Positions 30,845-41,039 of a DNA stretch of 64,000 nt are shown here, in pieces (the stretch's first letter is position 1; every line of letters starts with the position of its first letter). The position numbers and the translations under genes were made by a program. The notes under the pieces were generated by a model. The model was not told the DNA's origin. It saw only the letters and a program-made list of their open reading frames with translations, and did no database searches. Origin of the DNA: Listeria grandensis FSL F6-0971 (GTDB taxonomy: Bacteria > Bacillota > Bacilli > Lactobacillales > Listeriaceae); the NCBI RefSeq assembly GCF_000525835.1, contig NZ_AODD01000005.1, positions 62,001 through 126,000 of the forward strand, given 5' to 3'.

Positions 30845-31480
30845 ATGAAAATAGCCACTTTTGATGTGGATGTTCAAAAAGGTTTTACGCCGCTTTGCCC
30901 CGATGAACTACCGGTTCCAGAAGGCCACCTTATCGTACCAGAATTACAATTTATGGCACAGCTAGGAAGCCTTCGAATCGGTAGTAAAGACGCGCATCCC
31001 GAACAAGCCGTTTGGACGGTTACAAATCCAGAAGAAATGTTAGCCCCGCTTGGTTTTCCTGATGCAGATCTCACGTGGGTAAAGCACTGCGTTCCAGGAA
31101 CACCAGGCTTCGAATTACTAGATGGCATGCCACATCCATCCGAGTACGATCTTTTTATTTGGAAAGGAATGGAGCCAGACTTGCATCCATATGGCGCTTG
31201 CTATCATGATATTCGTGAGAACTTGTCGACCGGTGTGATCGAATTTTTACGAGAGCGAGATGTGGATCTTGTTATTGTTGGAGGATTAGCCTTTGATTTT
31301 TGTGTAAAAACGACGGTGGAACAGCTTTCACGAGCCGGTTTTGCGGTTGTTGTATATTTGCCTGCGACGCGTGCTTTGACAGAGCGCGGTTATCACGACA
31401 CAGCAGCGCATCTAGGAACTTTGAAAAATGTCAGGATAGCCAAGGATCGAGCTGAATTAGCCACGTATCGCCAAATTTAA
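30845..31480 (+). CDS. Nicotinamidase/isochorismatase-family hydrolase
   Basis: 211-residue cysteine hydrolase. The PncA-type triad is visible: Asp in FDVDVQKGF, Lys in IWKGME, and Cys in GLAFDFCVKTT. Metal ligands are expected in GSKDAHPE. Nicotinamidase converts nicotinamide to nicotinate for NAD salvage; the length and the FDFCVKTT motif support that over isochorismatase. AAGGAG lies just before ATG 30845, in a probable operon with the two upstream genes. Confidence 0.88.
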   Translation: MKIATFDVDVQKGFTPLCPDELPVPEGHLIVPELQFMAQLGSLRIGSKDAHPEQAVWTVTNPEEMLAPLGFPDADLTWVKHCVPGTPGFELLDGMPHPSEYDLFIWKGMEPDLHPYGACYHDIRENLSTGVIEFLRERDVDLVIVGGLAFDFCVKTTVEQLSRAGFAVVVYLPATRALTERGYHDTAAHLGTLKNVRIAKDRAELATYRQI

Positions 31481-31502
31481 TTTTAGGAAAGAGGCGAGAC
31501 GA

Positions 31503-32117
31503 ATGAAAAGAATTGGAATGTTTCCAAGCATGGTTATTTTTTCGACACTAGTTTTAACCTTAGCAACGTATCCACTACTCCCAAGCGAGGTAGCGGTACA
31601 TTTTGGAACGGATTTTTCACCCGACATGTTCGTCCAAAAATGGCTTGGCTTAATTTTAATTCCTTTTCTCATGGTGATGTTTACCGGGACAGAATACTAC
31701 GGGAAAGAGAAGGTGAAACCAGATAATCGCTTGGAGTTTGAGTACATGTTTTATGCGTTACTAATCTTACTTGCAATCATTCAACTGACGATCATCTTGT
31801 TTAGTTTAGGTTACGAAATCCCAACAGGACGTTACAGTTTGCTACTTGTCGGGGCACTCCTAGTTCTGGTGGCGCTGTACCTTTCTAATTCCAAAAAAAT
31901 ATTCTTATGGCTTACAATGATCGGCTTTAAAAAAATAGATGCAAGATCACGAAATAGTTTGCGAAAGATAACTGTTATAACGTTATCAGTAGTCGGATTT
32001 ACCTTCCTACTTCTCGGCATCTTTATGTTCAATGACCCGTCTATTTTCATGCTTGCAGCGCTGTTATCAATGACCATTATAATCGTCGGATCTGGTGTCT
32101 ATTTAAACAAAAAATAG
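31503..32117 (+). CDS. DUF1648 membrane protein
   Basis: 204-residue protein with about six membrane segments. The N-terminal segment followed by LPSEVAVHFGTDFSPDMF fits DUF1648, the domain also found in SdpI-type immunity proteins. Function in Listeria is unknown. It follows the nicotinamidase by 22 bases with GAAAGAGGCG before ATG 31503, and a strong terminator follows it. Confidence 0.8.
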   Translation: MKRIGMFPSMVIFSTLVLTLATYPLLPSEVAVHFGTDFSPDMFVQKWLGLILIPFLMVMFTGTEYYGKEKVKPDNRLEFEYMFYALLILLAIIQLTIILFSLGYEIPTGRYSLLLVGALLVLVALYLSNSKKIFLWLTMIGFKKIDARSRNSLRKITVITLSVVGFTFLLLGIFMFNDPSIFMLAALLSMTIIIVGSGVYLNKK

Positions 32118-32157
32118 TACAGTTCTGGTTTACAATGAATACAGATTATGGTTTAAT

Positions 32158-32207
32158 AAAGACCACAGAGATGTCTTGAAAAGGAGACATGTCTTTGGTC
32201 TTTTTTT
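32158..32207 (+). terminator. Intrinsic terminator
   Basis: Long stem: AAAGACCACAGAGATGTCTT at 32158-32177 pairs with AGACATGTCTTTGGTCTTT from 32185, then seven T. Confidence 0.85.
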
Positions 32208-32230
32208 GAGGCCAAAAATAAAAGGGGGAC

Positions 32231-33874
32231 ATGATTTTGCGCAAAAAAATGTTAGGCATCCTAATGCTTTTAGGACTCGTATTACTTGCCGCTTGTCAGT
32301 CAAAAGATACAGAGAAAAAAGAAACCAGCACGATTAACATCATGGAAACAGGCGAAATACCCGGCGTGAATCCAACGACCGCGGACAATAGCGTCAGTTT
32401 TAAAGCAATCAATCAAATATATGAAGGATTATACCGTTTAGATAAAGAGGGCAAGCCAGCACTAGCTATGGCTGCCGCAGAACCAGAAGAAAAGGACGGC
32501 GGTAAAACGCTGATTTTCAAAATTCGTGAAGACGCCGAGTGGTCGAATGGAACACCAGTAACCGCTGCCGATTTCGAATACGCATGGAAAAAAGTTGTTG
32601 ATCCGAAATCAGCCGCTGCATATGGCCCGCAGATGGAGGAAATCGTGAAGAACGCGACGCAAATTTTAAAAGGTGACATGGATCCAGACCAGCTTGGCGT
32701 CAAGGCGCTAGACGATAAAACGCTACAAGTCGAGCTCGAAAATCCAGTACCAATTTTCAAAGACTTGCTCACAACCGGCACGTTCTTCCCACAAAACCAA
32801 GCGTACATCGAGAGCCAAGGCGACCGCTACGCCTTATCTAGCGAAAACTTGATTTCCAATGGCCCGTTCAAACTAGAAAACTGGGACGGCACGAAAAAGA
32901 CATGGGATTACGTTAAAAATAATAAATACTGGGACAAAAAGAACGTGAAAGCGAATAAAATCCACGTTCAAGTTGTAAAAGACACGAATCAGGCGTTGAA
33001 CCTATACACAACTGATAAACTAGATCGCATCGAACTTGACGGTGAATTCGTTTCCAAATACAAAGACGATCCCGATTTCAACAAAACCTTCACAGGACGC
33101 TCCGTCTACCTCAAGATGAACCAAGGTAAAGATGACCAGAAAACCGACCTAGCAAACGTTAATATCCGCCGTGCACTAGCGATGGCAATCGATAAACAAT
33201 CCATGGTAGACCGCTTACTTGCCAATGGCTCAGCCGTACTAAACGGAAATGTACCAGCTAAAATCATGTTTGATCCCAAAACAAAAGAAGATTTCCGCGA
33301 ACAAAATGGCAATCTCTTAAGCTACAATCCAACAGAAGCTAAGAAATACTGGGAATCGGGGCTAAAAGAAATCGGCAAATCAGGCCTAACCATTGCCTTA
33401 ACAGCCGGCGATTCATCCTTGCAAAAACAACAAACAGAGTTCATGCAAGATCAACTCAAAAAAAATCTACCAGGATTGATCGTCAACATCAAAACAGTCA
33501 CACAAAAAGCAAGCTTTGTAGCCGATATTAGCCAAGACTATGAAATGCTACTCGGCGGATGGGGCGGAGACTACTCAGACCCACTAACATATCTCAATCT
33601 CTTCCTAACAGACAGCCCAGGAAATCACACCGGCTTTTCTAACACAGAATATGACAAATTAGTACTAGGCGCAAAAGGATCACTATCCACCGATCCAGAA
33701 AAACGCTGGGATGCCCTTCTAAAAGCAGAACAAATTTTGCTCAAAGATAACGCAACATTAGTGCCACTATACCAAGGCGGACGCGCTTATCTCCAAAAAG
33801 CAGCACTACAAGATTACATCGCATATCCAATCGGTTCTGAGAATTACAAATGGATGTCAAAAGAAAATAAATAA
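32231..33874 (+). CDS. Oligopeptide ABC transporter substrate-binding lipoprotein (OppA/DppE type)
   Basis: 547-residue extracytoplasmic lipoprotein. The signal peptide ends with lipobox LLAAC, so Cys21 is lipidated and anchors it outside the membrane. Family motifs: NPTTADNSVSFKAINQIYEGL, TPVTAADFEYAWK and NVNIRRALAMAID. It should bind peptides and hand them to an Opp permease encoded elsewhere, as no permease or ATPase is adjacent. GGGGGA lies before ATG 32231, and the gene sits between two strong terminators, so it is probably monocistronic. Confidence 0.9.
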   Translation: MILRKKMLGILMLLGLVLLAACQSKDTEKKETSTINIMETGEIPGVNPTTADNSVSFKAINQIYEGLYRLDKEGKPALAMAAAEPEEKDGGKTLIFKIREDAEWSNGTPVTAADFEYAWKKVVDPKSAAAYGPQMEEIVKNATQILKGDMDPDQLGVKALDDKTLQVELENPVPIFKDLLTTGTFFPQNQAYIESQGDRYALSSENLISNGPFKLENWDGTKKTWDYVKNNKYWDKKNVKANKIHVQVVKDTNQALNLYTTDKLDRIELDGEFVSKYKDDPDFNKTFTGRSVYLKMNQGKDDQKTDLANVNIRRALAMAIDKQSMVDRLLANGSAVLNGNVPAKIMFDPKTKEDFREQNGNLLSYNPTEAKKYWESGLKEIGKSGLTIALTAGDSSLQKQQTEFMQDQLKKNLPGLIVNIKTVTQKASFVADISQDYEMLLGGWGGDYSDPLTYLNLFLTDSPGNHTGFSNTEYDKLVLGAKGSLSTDPEKRWDALLKAEQILLKDNATLVPLYQGGRAYLQKAALQDYIAYPIGSENYKWMSKENK

Positions 33875-33875
33875 G

Positions 33876-33923
33876 AAAAGTACATTCCAAACGTAGTAAT
33901 TTGCGTTTGGAATGTACTTTTTT
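33876..33923 (+). terminator. Intrinsic terminator of the peptide-binding protein gene
   Basis: Perfect 16-bp stem AAGTACATTCCAAACG / CGTTTGGAATGTACTT with a 10-base loop, then six T. Confidence 0.92.
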
Positions 33924-33980
33924 GCGGTATATTAAGAAAAAGTCACAATTTCGACACATTCATAGAAAGCGGTGGTTCGC

Positions 33981-35747
33981 ATGAAGAAAACCATCACGTT
34001 GATCACAGGAATTATTTTTAGCCTCCTCGTATTTTTCCTCATTCCTCAAGAAGCCAATGCAGAAATCGTTCCACTAGAGAAAGGGACAACACCAGAAATA
34101 GCAACAAAAAACGGTAAATTATTGCAAGATGCAATTAACCAAGTATCTGCATCGAAAGCAAAGCAGATAACATTGCCCTCCGGATTATTTTATATAAACG
34201 GTAAAATAATTCTGAAATCGCATATTATTTTAACTGGCCCAACTGCTTCTCCCACAGCGACAACGCTAACCATGAATAACGCCCCCATGACCACAGATTC
34301 AACACAAACAAGTCAAGAATCTGCCACAGATATAACACTACAAAACTTTACCCTACAATTTAACCCTGCGATATCAAAATTCAACTACCTATCGAATCCA
34401 ACTAATTTTTATCAAGATAATCTCTTAAATATCGGGATGACGACAAAAGAAGAGACCGCTGCAGGTTACAAAGCCACCACCAAGAAAGCGCTGAAAACAA
34501 ATATCAAAATTTCCAACATGATCTTCAATGCGAATAATGTCGGTACGAGCATCATCAACATCGCTAAAGCAAAAAATATCACAATCCAGAATAGTCAACT
34601 ATTAAATTCAGGTTTACAAAACGGAATTTCACTAACGTACTCAGATAACACTACTATTACAAAAAATAGAATAAAAAATCTTGGCAGAACCGGTATTGTT
34701 CTATACTACGGGAATAGTGGCGTTAACATTTCCAACAACCAAGTCATCGATTGGATGCAGCGTTACGGCAGTTACCACTATGATGCAGTCAAAAAAAGCG
34801 GAGTAGCCTTAGATGGCATGCAAGATGCCGCGATTGACAGTTATGGCCCAGCCAATCAACATATCATCGTTAAAAATAACCAAATAAATCTATCAGCTGG
34901 TGCCAACAAGGTCAACCCAAATAATCCGCTAATCGCAAAAAAATGGCGTCTCAAAACGGTTCCAAACTATACGAAATATACTGCCTTCAGAGCAAGCGGC
35001 GCTCAATATGTTTTATATCAAGGAAACACGGTCAATATCGACAGTCCAGACACATTCGCGTTTTTCACAACCAATATGCGCAAAAACAATACCTTAACCA
35101 GACCAAAAGGCATCGTCCTCACTGGTAATAACTTCACATCAAGAAATATTGATTATCCCGTTCGAATTTTTGCAGGCATAAGTGATACAGCGCTTCTAAA
35201 CGGTATCACAATCCAATCCAACAACTTCCGAATCATCGGTAAAATTAACAATTACTACCGATCGCTCATCAATGTTCGCGAAGTCCCAGTAACAGAAAAC
35301 AAGCGCACAGCCTACTATCCAACGGCACTACTAAGCGTTTTTAATAACACCATTCGCAGTACAAACCTAGGAAACATTGTCGACGGTTCCTCCACCAGTA
35401 AAAAAGACGCCTTGCAGCTCCTATTGCTAAATAACAACAAAAACAACGGTAAAATCCATCAAACCGCTAGAAATTACATTGGAACAACCTTAAAATCCAT
35501 TACTTATTCGAATAAGGCATTAAGAGGAACGATCATTTGGAACGCTGATGAAACGAAAACGAAATACATCCGAATCACAAATCTAGCAGGCAAACCAATA
35601 ACTCCCGAACAAAAACTAATCAAAAGCACTACCAAAAACTTCAGCATTCCAATCAAACTTGTTCGCGGTAATCAAATTAAAGTTCAAATATCAGAATCAA
35701 AAGGAAACTATACAAATAATTCCACAATTCTCTACCAAGTTAAATAA
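33981..35747 (+). CDS. Secreted right-handed beta-helix protein
   Basis: 588 residues. Signal peptide MKKTITLITGIIFSLLVFFL with probable cleavage after EANA. The body, from about residue 50 to 480, has many repeats with N-x-I/V-x-I-x-N-N patterns (ITIQNSQL, VNISNNQV, IIVKNNQI), typical of right-handed parallel beta-helices such as pectate lyases. The last 90 residues look like a separate beta-sandwich, without LPXTG or lipobox. It may be a polysaccharide lyase or hydrolase acting outside the cell; the substrate is unknown. ATG 33981 is preferred to GTG 33972 by position of GGTGG. Confidence 0.75.
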   Translation: MKKTITLITGIIFSLLVFFLIPQEANAEIVPLEKGTTPEIATKNGKLLQDAINQVSASKAKQITLPSGLFYINGKIILKSHIILTGPTASPTATTLTMNNAPMTTDSTQTSQESATDITLQNFTLQFNPAISKFNYLSNPTNFYQDNLLNIGMTTKEETAAGYKATTKKALKTNIKISNMIFNANNVGTSIINIAKAKNITIQNSQLLNSGLQNGISLTYSDNTTITKNRIKNLGRTGIVLYYGNSGVNISNNQVIDWMQRYGSYHYDAVKKSGVALDGMQDAAIDSYGPANQHIIVKNNQINLSAGANKVNPNNPLIAKKWRLKTVPNYTKYTAFRASGAQYVLYQGNTVNIDSPDTFAFFTTNMRKNNTLTRPKGIVLTGNNFTSRNIDYPVRIFAGISDTALLNGITIQSNNFRIIGKINNYYRSLINVREVPVTENKRTAYYPTALLSVFNNTIRSTNLGNIVDGSSTSKKDALQLLLLNNNKNNGKIHQTARNYIGTTLKSITYSNKALRGTIIWNADETKTKYIRITNLAGKPITPEQKLIKSTTKNFSIPIKLVRGNQIKVQISESKGNYTNNSTILYQVK

Positions 35748-35800
35748 ACATACAAATTTTAAAGCCGAAATAAAAATAAAAAAATTTTTTAAAAAACTAC

Positions 35801-35829
35801 TTGTAATCGTTTTCAACCTGTGATATATT
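35801..35829 (+). promoter_or_regulatory. Promoter with overlapping cre site of the beta-glucoside PTS
   Basis: TTGTAA (35801-35806) and TATATT (35824-35829) with a 17-base spacer. TTGTAATCGTTTTCAA at 35801-35816 fits the cre consensus at every position, so CcpA would block the -35 region. Confidence 0.75.
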
Positions 35830-35843
35830 ATAGACATCGCAAA

Positions 35844-35868
35844 GGATTGTTACCAATCTACGGGCATT

Positions 35869-35874
<6 letters not shown>
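35844..35874 (+). promoter_or_regulatory. Ribonucleic antiterminator (RAT) site
   Basis: GGATTGTTACC, then ATCTACGGGCA and TTACCTAA: the two GGATTGTTACxx / GGCAxxACCTAA half-motifs of BglG/LicT-type RAT sites. Its 3' end overlaps the 5' arm of the next terminator, so binding of an antiterminator protein would prevent the terminator from folding. Confidence 0.88.
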
Positions 35875-37872
<1,998 letters not shown>

Positions 37873-37881
37873 AATAGAAGA

Positions 37882-37915
37882 AGCAGCGATCCGAATTAAA
37901 GAATCGCTGCTTTTT
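37882..37915. terminator. Terminator between convergent bglP and CPBP protease
   Basis: Perfect 9-bp stem AGCAGCGAT / ATCGCTGCT with T5 on the plus side and A-rich opposite flank, usable in both directions. Confidence 0.85.
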
Positions 37916-38583
37916 CATGTCCAAATGAAAGCAATAAAATTATTCAAAAAGTGGGCAAAAATAGTGAGTTCGAGCCGCCTTGTTTTGTATAAAACCCCCC
38001 CAAGAGCAATACCTGGAATCAAATAAAGCAGAAAACTGACCCAATCTGTTGGAACATGTGCAGCGCAAAAAAGCAAACTACTAACAATCCAGCCCAGCCA
38101 TAACCGATTTCGGAAAAGTTGTTGCATCAAAAATCCCCGGAAAATAATTTCCTCTACAAATGGCGCAATAATAACGATTGACAGAAAACTGAGTAACCAA
38201 GAAGCCTGTGAATAAACATCATCTAGCAATATTTCGTTTTGCGTATTGGTGTAAGAAGTGAAATTTTGCCCAAGGTAGTCGATAACAGAACTAATCCCGA
38301 TCGCCGCAATCATCACGATGAAAGCAAAAACAAAACCCTTCCAGCTAATCCGTTCCCAACGAAAGAACCGGATCCTTTGCCATTTTGCGAAAATAAGTGC
38401 AATAAGCATGGCGGTGAGTCCGAACAGTTCACTGTGCCATGTAACGGTCATATCGAGGAAATCATTCCCTGTCGTGACATCCCAAACGATACTAACAATT
38501 TGGAACAGAAGAGACAATAGAAGATAAACGCCAAAAACCCAAATAATTGTCCAAATACGAGGCTGATTTTGTTCTGCTATCAT
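37915..38583 (-). CDS. CPBP-family intramembrane metalloprotease
   Basis: 222-residue polytopic protein of the CPBP/Abi family (type II CAAX endopeptidase-like). Motif 1 is EEIIFRG, motif 2 FCAAHVPTD and motif 3 HFLNNFI, giving the glutamates and histidines of the glutamic-type active site. Roles in bacteria include bacteriocin immunity and protein processing; no bacteriocin gene is next to it. Its ATG overlaps the stop of the MazG-like gene, so the two form an operon on the minus strand. Confidence 0.85.
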   Translation of the reverse strand: MIAEQNQPRIWTIIWVFGVYLLLSLLFQIVSIVWDVTTGNDFLDMTVTWHSELFGLTAMLIALIFAKWQRIRFFRWERISWKGFVFAFIVMIAAIGISSVIDYLGQNFTSYTNTQNEILLDDVYSQASWLLSFLSIVIIAPFVEEIIFRGFLMQQLFRNRLWLGWIVSSLLFCAAHVPTDWVSFLLYLIPGIALGGVLYKTRRLELTIFAHFLNNFIAFIWT

Positions 38584-38981
38584 ATGTGCTTGCTAGCCTT
38601 TGTCTGACGTTCAATTTCTTTTTCTAATTGAGGTTCTGGTGCGATCCAACCAGCAGGCTTCATGATCTTGTTGTCTGATTCGCGAAAATGCGCTTTTCCA
38701 TCAGGCCAAAGTTTGGCCATATTAGCATCTTGTACGATTTGGAATAGTTTCTCAGGCTCTACACCCATTTCGACCAATGTCCCAATCAAGAAATACAACC
38801 CATCGATGACGGCATCTGCTTGATCTACTACAGTCTTTGCATCACGCAATTCCTGAAGCTCTTCTTCCACCCAGCTAATCCGAGTTTCCAAACGCTCTTT
38901 ATCTAGCATTGTAGGCGTTGTTGCAATAGGTGCATTAAATTTTTCATGGAAATCACGTACCTGAATATACGCATTGTTCAT
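38580..38981 (-). CDS. MazG-like nucleotide pyrophosphohydrolase
   Basis: 133-residue helical protein of the MazG-like/HisE superfamily. The metal-binding ExxED-type signature appears as WVEEELQELRDAKTVVDQADAVIDGLYFL, with DAN and W-P-D-G-K near the end typical of this subfamily. It likely hydrolyses non-canonical or excess (d)NTPs. ATG 38981 is chosen because GGAGGG lies 7-9 bases upstream; longer in-frame starts have no ribosome site. Confidence 0.75.
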   Translation of the reverse strand: MNNAYIQVRDFHEKFNAPIATTPTMLDKERLETRISWVEEELQELRDAKTVVDQADAVIDGLYFLIGTLVEMGVEPEKLFQIVQDANMAKLWPDGKAHFRESDNKIMKPAGWIAPEPQLEKEIERQTKASKHI

Positions 38982-39202
38982 CTCTAATCCCTCCAAACAC
39001 TTCATATTGTAACTCATCATATCATTAAATGAAGCAAGGTTCCATGGATAAATGCGCGTATTGGGGATGTAGCTCGTATGCATTCGAACACCGCTAACAA
39101 ATCCGACTTAGGGCGTACAGATTTTCAGCCCACAGCCTATCGTTTAAAAAAATAAATCCAGCTATAATAAACTTATCAACCAAATAAAAGGGCGTGAACG
39201 AC

Positions 39203-39361
39203 GTGAAAAAAGGGATTTTCGGTCTACTATCGGCACTAGGCATTATGTTACTAGTTGGAACACAGACACAGCAAATCATTGTACCACTGAAAACCACAGA
39301 GCTACATACAATCATCCAGAAAGAACCACGGGCAGCTCAAATTCTAGACGTCACAAACTAA
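39203..39361 (+). CDS. 52-residue hypothetical small secreted or membrane protein
   Basis: ORF starting at GTG 39203, KKGIFGLLSALGIMLLVGTQ, followed by a polar part ending QILDVTN. The first 20 residues look like a signal peptide or anchor. AAAGGGCG lies about 10 bases upstream; GTG 39194 is an in-frame alternative. A TATAAT lies at 39163-39168. Too short for automatic gene calls but with coding-like composition. No family recognised. Confidence 0.5.
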   Translation: MKKGIFGLLSALGIMLLVGTQTQQIIVPLKTTELHTIIQKEPRAAQILDVTN

Positions 39362-39448
39362 TCGTTGCTAGAACATAGGGCGATTTCACATAGATTTGAA
39401 TCATGCTAACTTTAAACTGTTGATATAAAAAATTTGGAGGTCGTTAAA

Positions 39449-39652
39449 ATGAATAATTTTTTCAAGTACTTATTTACCATCATCCTTGTTATTATCGGAC
39501 TTAATATCCTATTTAAAATCATCGGTATCACATTCCACTTCCTGTTCCCACTTATAGGAATTGCGATTGTAGCATACCTCCTTTACCGCATATGGGGTAA
39601 CCCACGTAATTGCAGACGCAACACGAATAAAACAGACCATTACGATTGGTAA
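39449..39652 (+). CDS. Small membrane protein, 67 residues
   Basis: Two adjacent hydrophobic segments (YLFTIILVIIGLNILFKI and FLFPLIGIAIVAYLLYRIW) with a polar C-terminus rich in Asn, Arg and His. TTGGAGG precedes ATG 39449. Unknown function; a terminator follows closely. Confidence 0.65.
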   Translation: MNNFFKYLFTIILVIIGLNILFKIIGITFHFLFPLIGIAIVAYLLYRIWGNPRNCRRNTNKTDHYDW

Positions 39653-39702
39653 ACCGTGCCAAAACTATATACTCATTTAAAACTCCCTAGGTTTTAAATT
39701 TT

Positions 39703-39729
39703 GCCCAAGCCCTCAGCTTGGGCGTTTTT
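39703..39729 (+). terminator. Intrinsic terminator
   Basis: Perfect 8-bp stem GCCCAAGC / GCTTGGGC with loop CCTCA, then G and five T. Confidence 0.9.
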
Positions 39730-39738
39730 GTTGGTGCT

Positions 39739-39867
39739 GTTCGAAATGAAATGAGTTACAGCACCAATATGCATGGGAGCGAAAGCGAGCATGTAAACCA
39801 TCAGTTGCGTTCGAAATGAAATGAGTTACAGCACCAATATGCATGGGAGCGAGCATGCAAACCATCA
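39739..39867 (+). repeat. Two direct repeats, 70-bp period
   Basis: The unit starts GTTCGAAATGAAATGAGTTA at 39739 and at 39809 and continues CAGCACCAATATGCATGGGAG in both. After this, copy 1 has a 6-base duplication (GAAAGC) and a shared end GCATGxAAACCATCA. In copy 1 the flanking TTGGTGCTGT pairs with ACAGCACCAA in a perfect 10-bp stem. The stretch 39653-39952 holds only this and the preceding terminator. Its role is unknown. Confidence 0.75.
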
Positions 39868-39952
39868 ACATCAGGGAATCTATAGATACTAAGCCGCCTT
39901 GTTTGTGAATTGGTGCAAAAAAACTTACACTAGTATGGAGGAGGCGATTACC

Positions 39953-40048
39953 ATGAACAAGAAAAACTGGAACCGCTTAGGGAAACTGGCTACTGTTGCA
40001 CTTATAGCAAAATTGATTTTGACGAGTAAAAAAAGAAGCGTAAAATAA
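39953..40048 (+). CDS. 31-residue membrane micro-protein
   Basis: MNKKNWNRLGKLATVALIAK, then LILTSKKRSVK and a stop. One short hydrophobic helix flanked by basic residues. A very strong ribosome site, GGAGGAGGCG, ends 8 bases before ATG 39953, which is the main support. No function can be assigned. Confidence 0.55.
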   Translation: MNKKNWNRLGKLATVALIAKLILTSKKRSVK

Positions 40049-40125
40049 CAAAATCAGGCATAAAAATGTACGGTTTCATTTAAAAAACGAATTTGTCAAA
40101 AGTGCTCCAAATCGTTGCGGGACTG

Positions 40126-40134
40126 TGCTATAAT
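40126..40134 (+). promoter_or_regulatory. Extended -10 promoter of lipL
   Basis: TGCTATAAT is an extended -10 element; no good -35 hexamer at 17 bases. Start point expected about 40141, 28 bases before the lipL start. Confidence 0.55.
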
Positions 40135-40168
40135 AACGTTAACGATTAGTAGAAATGGAGCAAATGGG

Positions 40169-41011
40169 ATGATAGAAGGACTTGATTTATTAAAGCAAGA
40201 AAATTGGCGATTTATCGATCAGACGACAGTGCAGATTGCATTTGATGCATTGCAGTCATTTGCGACAGACGATACGCTGTGTCGATCTGTTGGTAGCCAT
40301 CTTTCGCCACCGACGACAAGGGCTTGGGTGCATCACGATACCATCTCAATGGGGATTCAAGATACGAAATTACCGGATTTAGCAAAAGGCATCGCATTTT
40401 TTAGAGAGCAAGGATATCGAGCTGTTGTTCGGAATTCTGGCGGTTTGGCTGTGGTACTCGATTCAGGCATACTCAACTTGTCACTTGTTTTTCCTGATGT
40501 GGATCGTGGAATCGCAATTGATCGTGGCTATGAGACCATGTTTGCGCTGATTAAGCATATGTTTCCAGCGTTTGCCTACAAGATGGAAGCAAGAGAAATA
40601 GTTGGTTCCTATTGCCCTGGAAGCTATGATTTAAGTGTGGACGGTAAGAAGTTTGCTGGGATATCACAGCGAAGAATGGCGAAGGGAGTCGCTGTACAAA
40701 TATATTTAGCGGTGAACGGAGACCAGAAGAAACGGGCAGAGTTAATTCGGGAATTTTACCAGATCAGTGGTAAAGATAAGCAAGATAAGTATGTATTTCC
40801 AAATGTGGATCCAACGGTGATGACGACTTTATCGGAGCTATCGGAATCATCACTTGAAGTGAACGATGTGATGGTGAAATTGCTGAACGCATTATATCAT
40901 TTTGCGGGGCGCCTGGAATCAAGTCGTTTAATGGGCGAAGAATTAACTTGGTATCCAGCTTACTATGAGCGGTTGATATTACGAAATGAGAAAATTTTGG
41001 CGAATTTATAA
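40169..41011 (+). CDS. lipL: Octanoyl-[GcvH]:protein N-octanoyltransferase
   Basis: 280-residue enzyme of the lipoate ligase/transferase superfamily. It moves octanoyl or lipoyl groups from GcvH to E2 subunits of 2-oxoacid dehydrogenases. The RNSGGLAVV motif and Cys149 in GSYCPGSYDLSVDGKKFAG fit the LipL active site (Cys150 in B. subtilis, as I recall), and the size matches. GGAG lies 8 bases before ATG 40169. Gene order matches L. monocytogenes lmo2566. Confidence 0.88.
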   Translation: MIEGLDLLKQENWRFIDQTTVQIAFDALQSFATDDTLCRSVGSHLSPPTTRAWVHHDTISMGIQDTKLPDLAKGIAFFREQGYRAVVRNSGGLAVVLDSGILNLSLVFPDVDRGIAIDRGYETMFALIKHMFPAFAYKMEAREIVGSYCPGSYDLSVDGKKFAGISQRRMAKGVAVQIYLAVNGDQKKRAELIREFYQISGKDKQDKYVFPNVDPTVMTTLSELSESSLEVNDVMVKLLNALYHFAGRLESSRLMGEELTWYPAYYERLILRNEKILANL

Positions 41012-41039
41012 GCTACTATTGAGAGAGGGAAGATGACAT

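Noticed and set aside
39739-39867. Short repeats considered as CRISPR
   Set aside because: Only two units, no unique spacers of constant length and no cas genes nearby.
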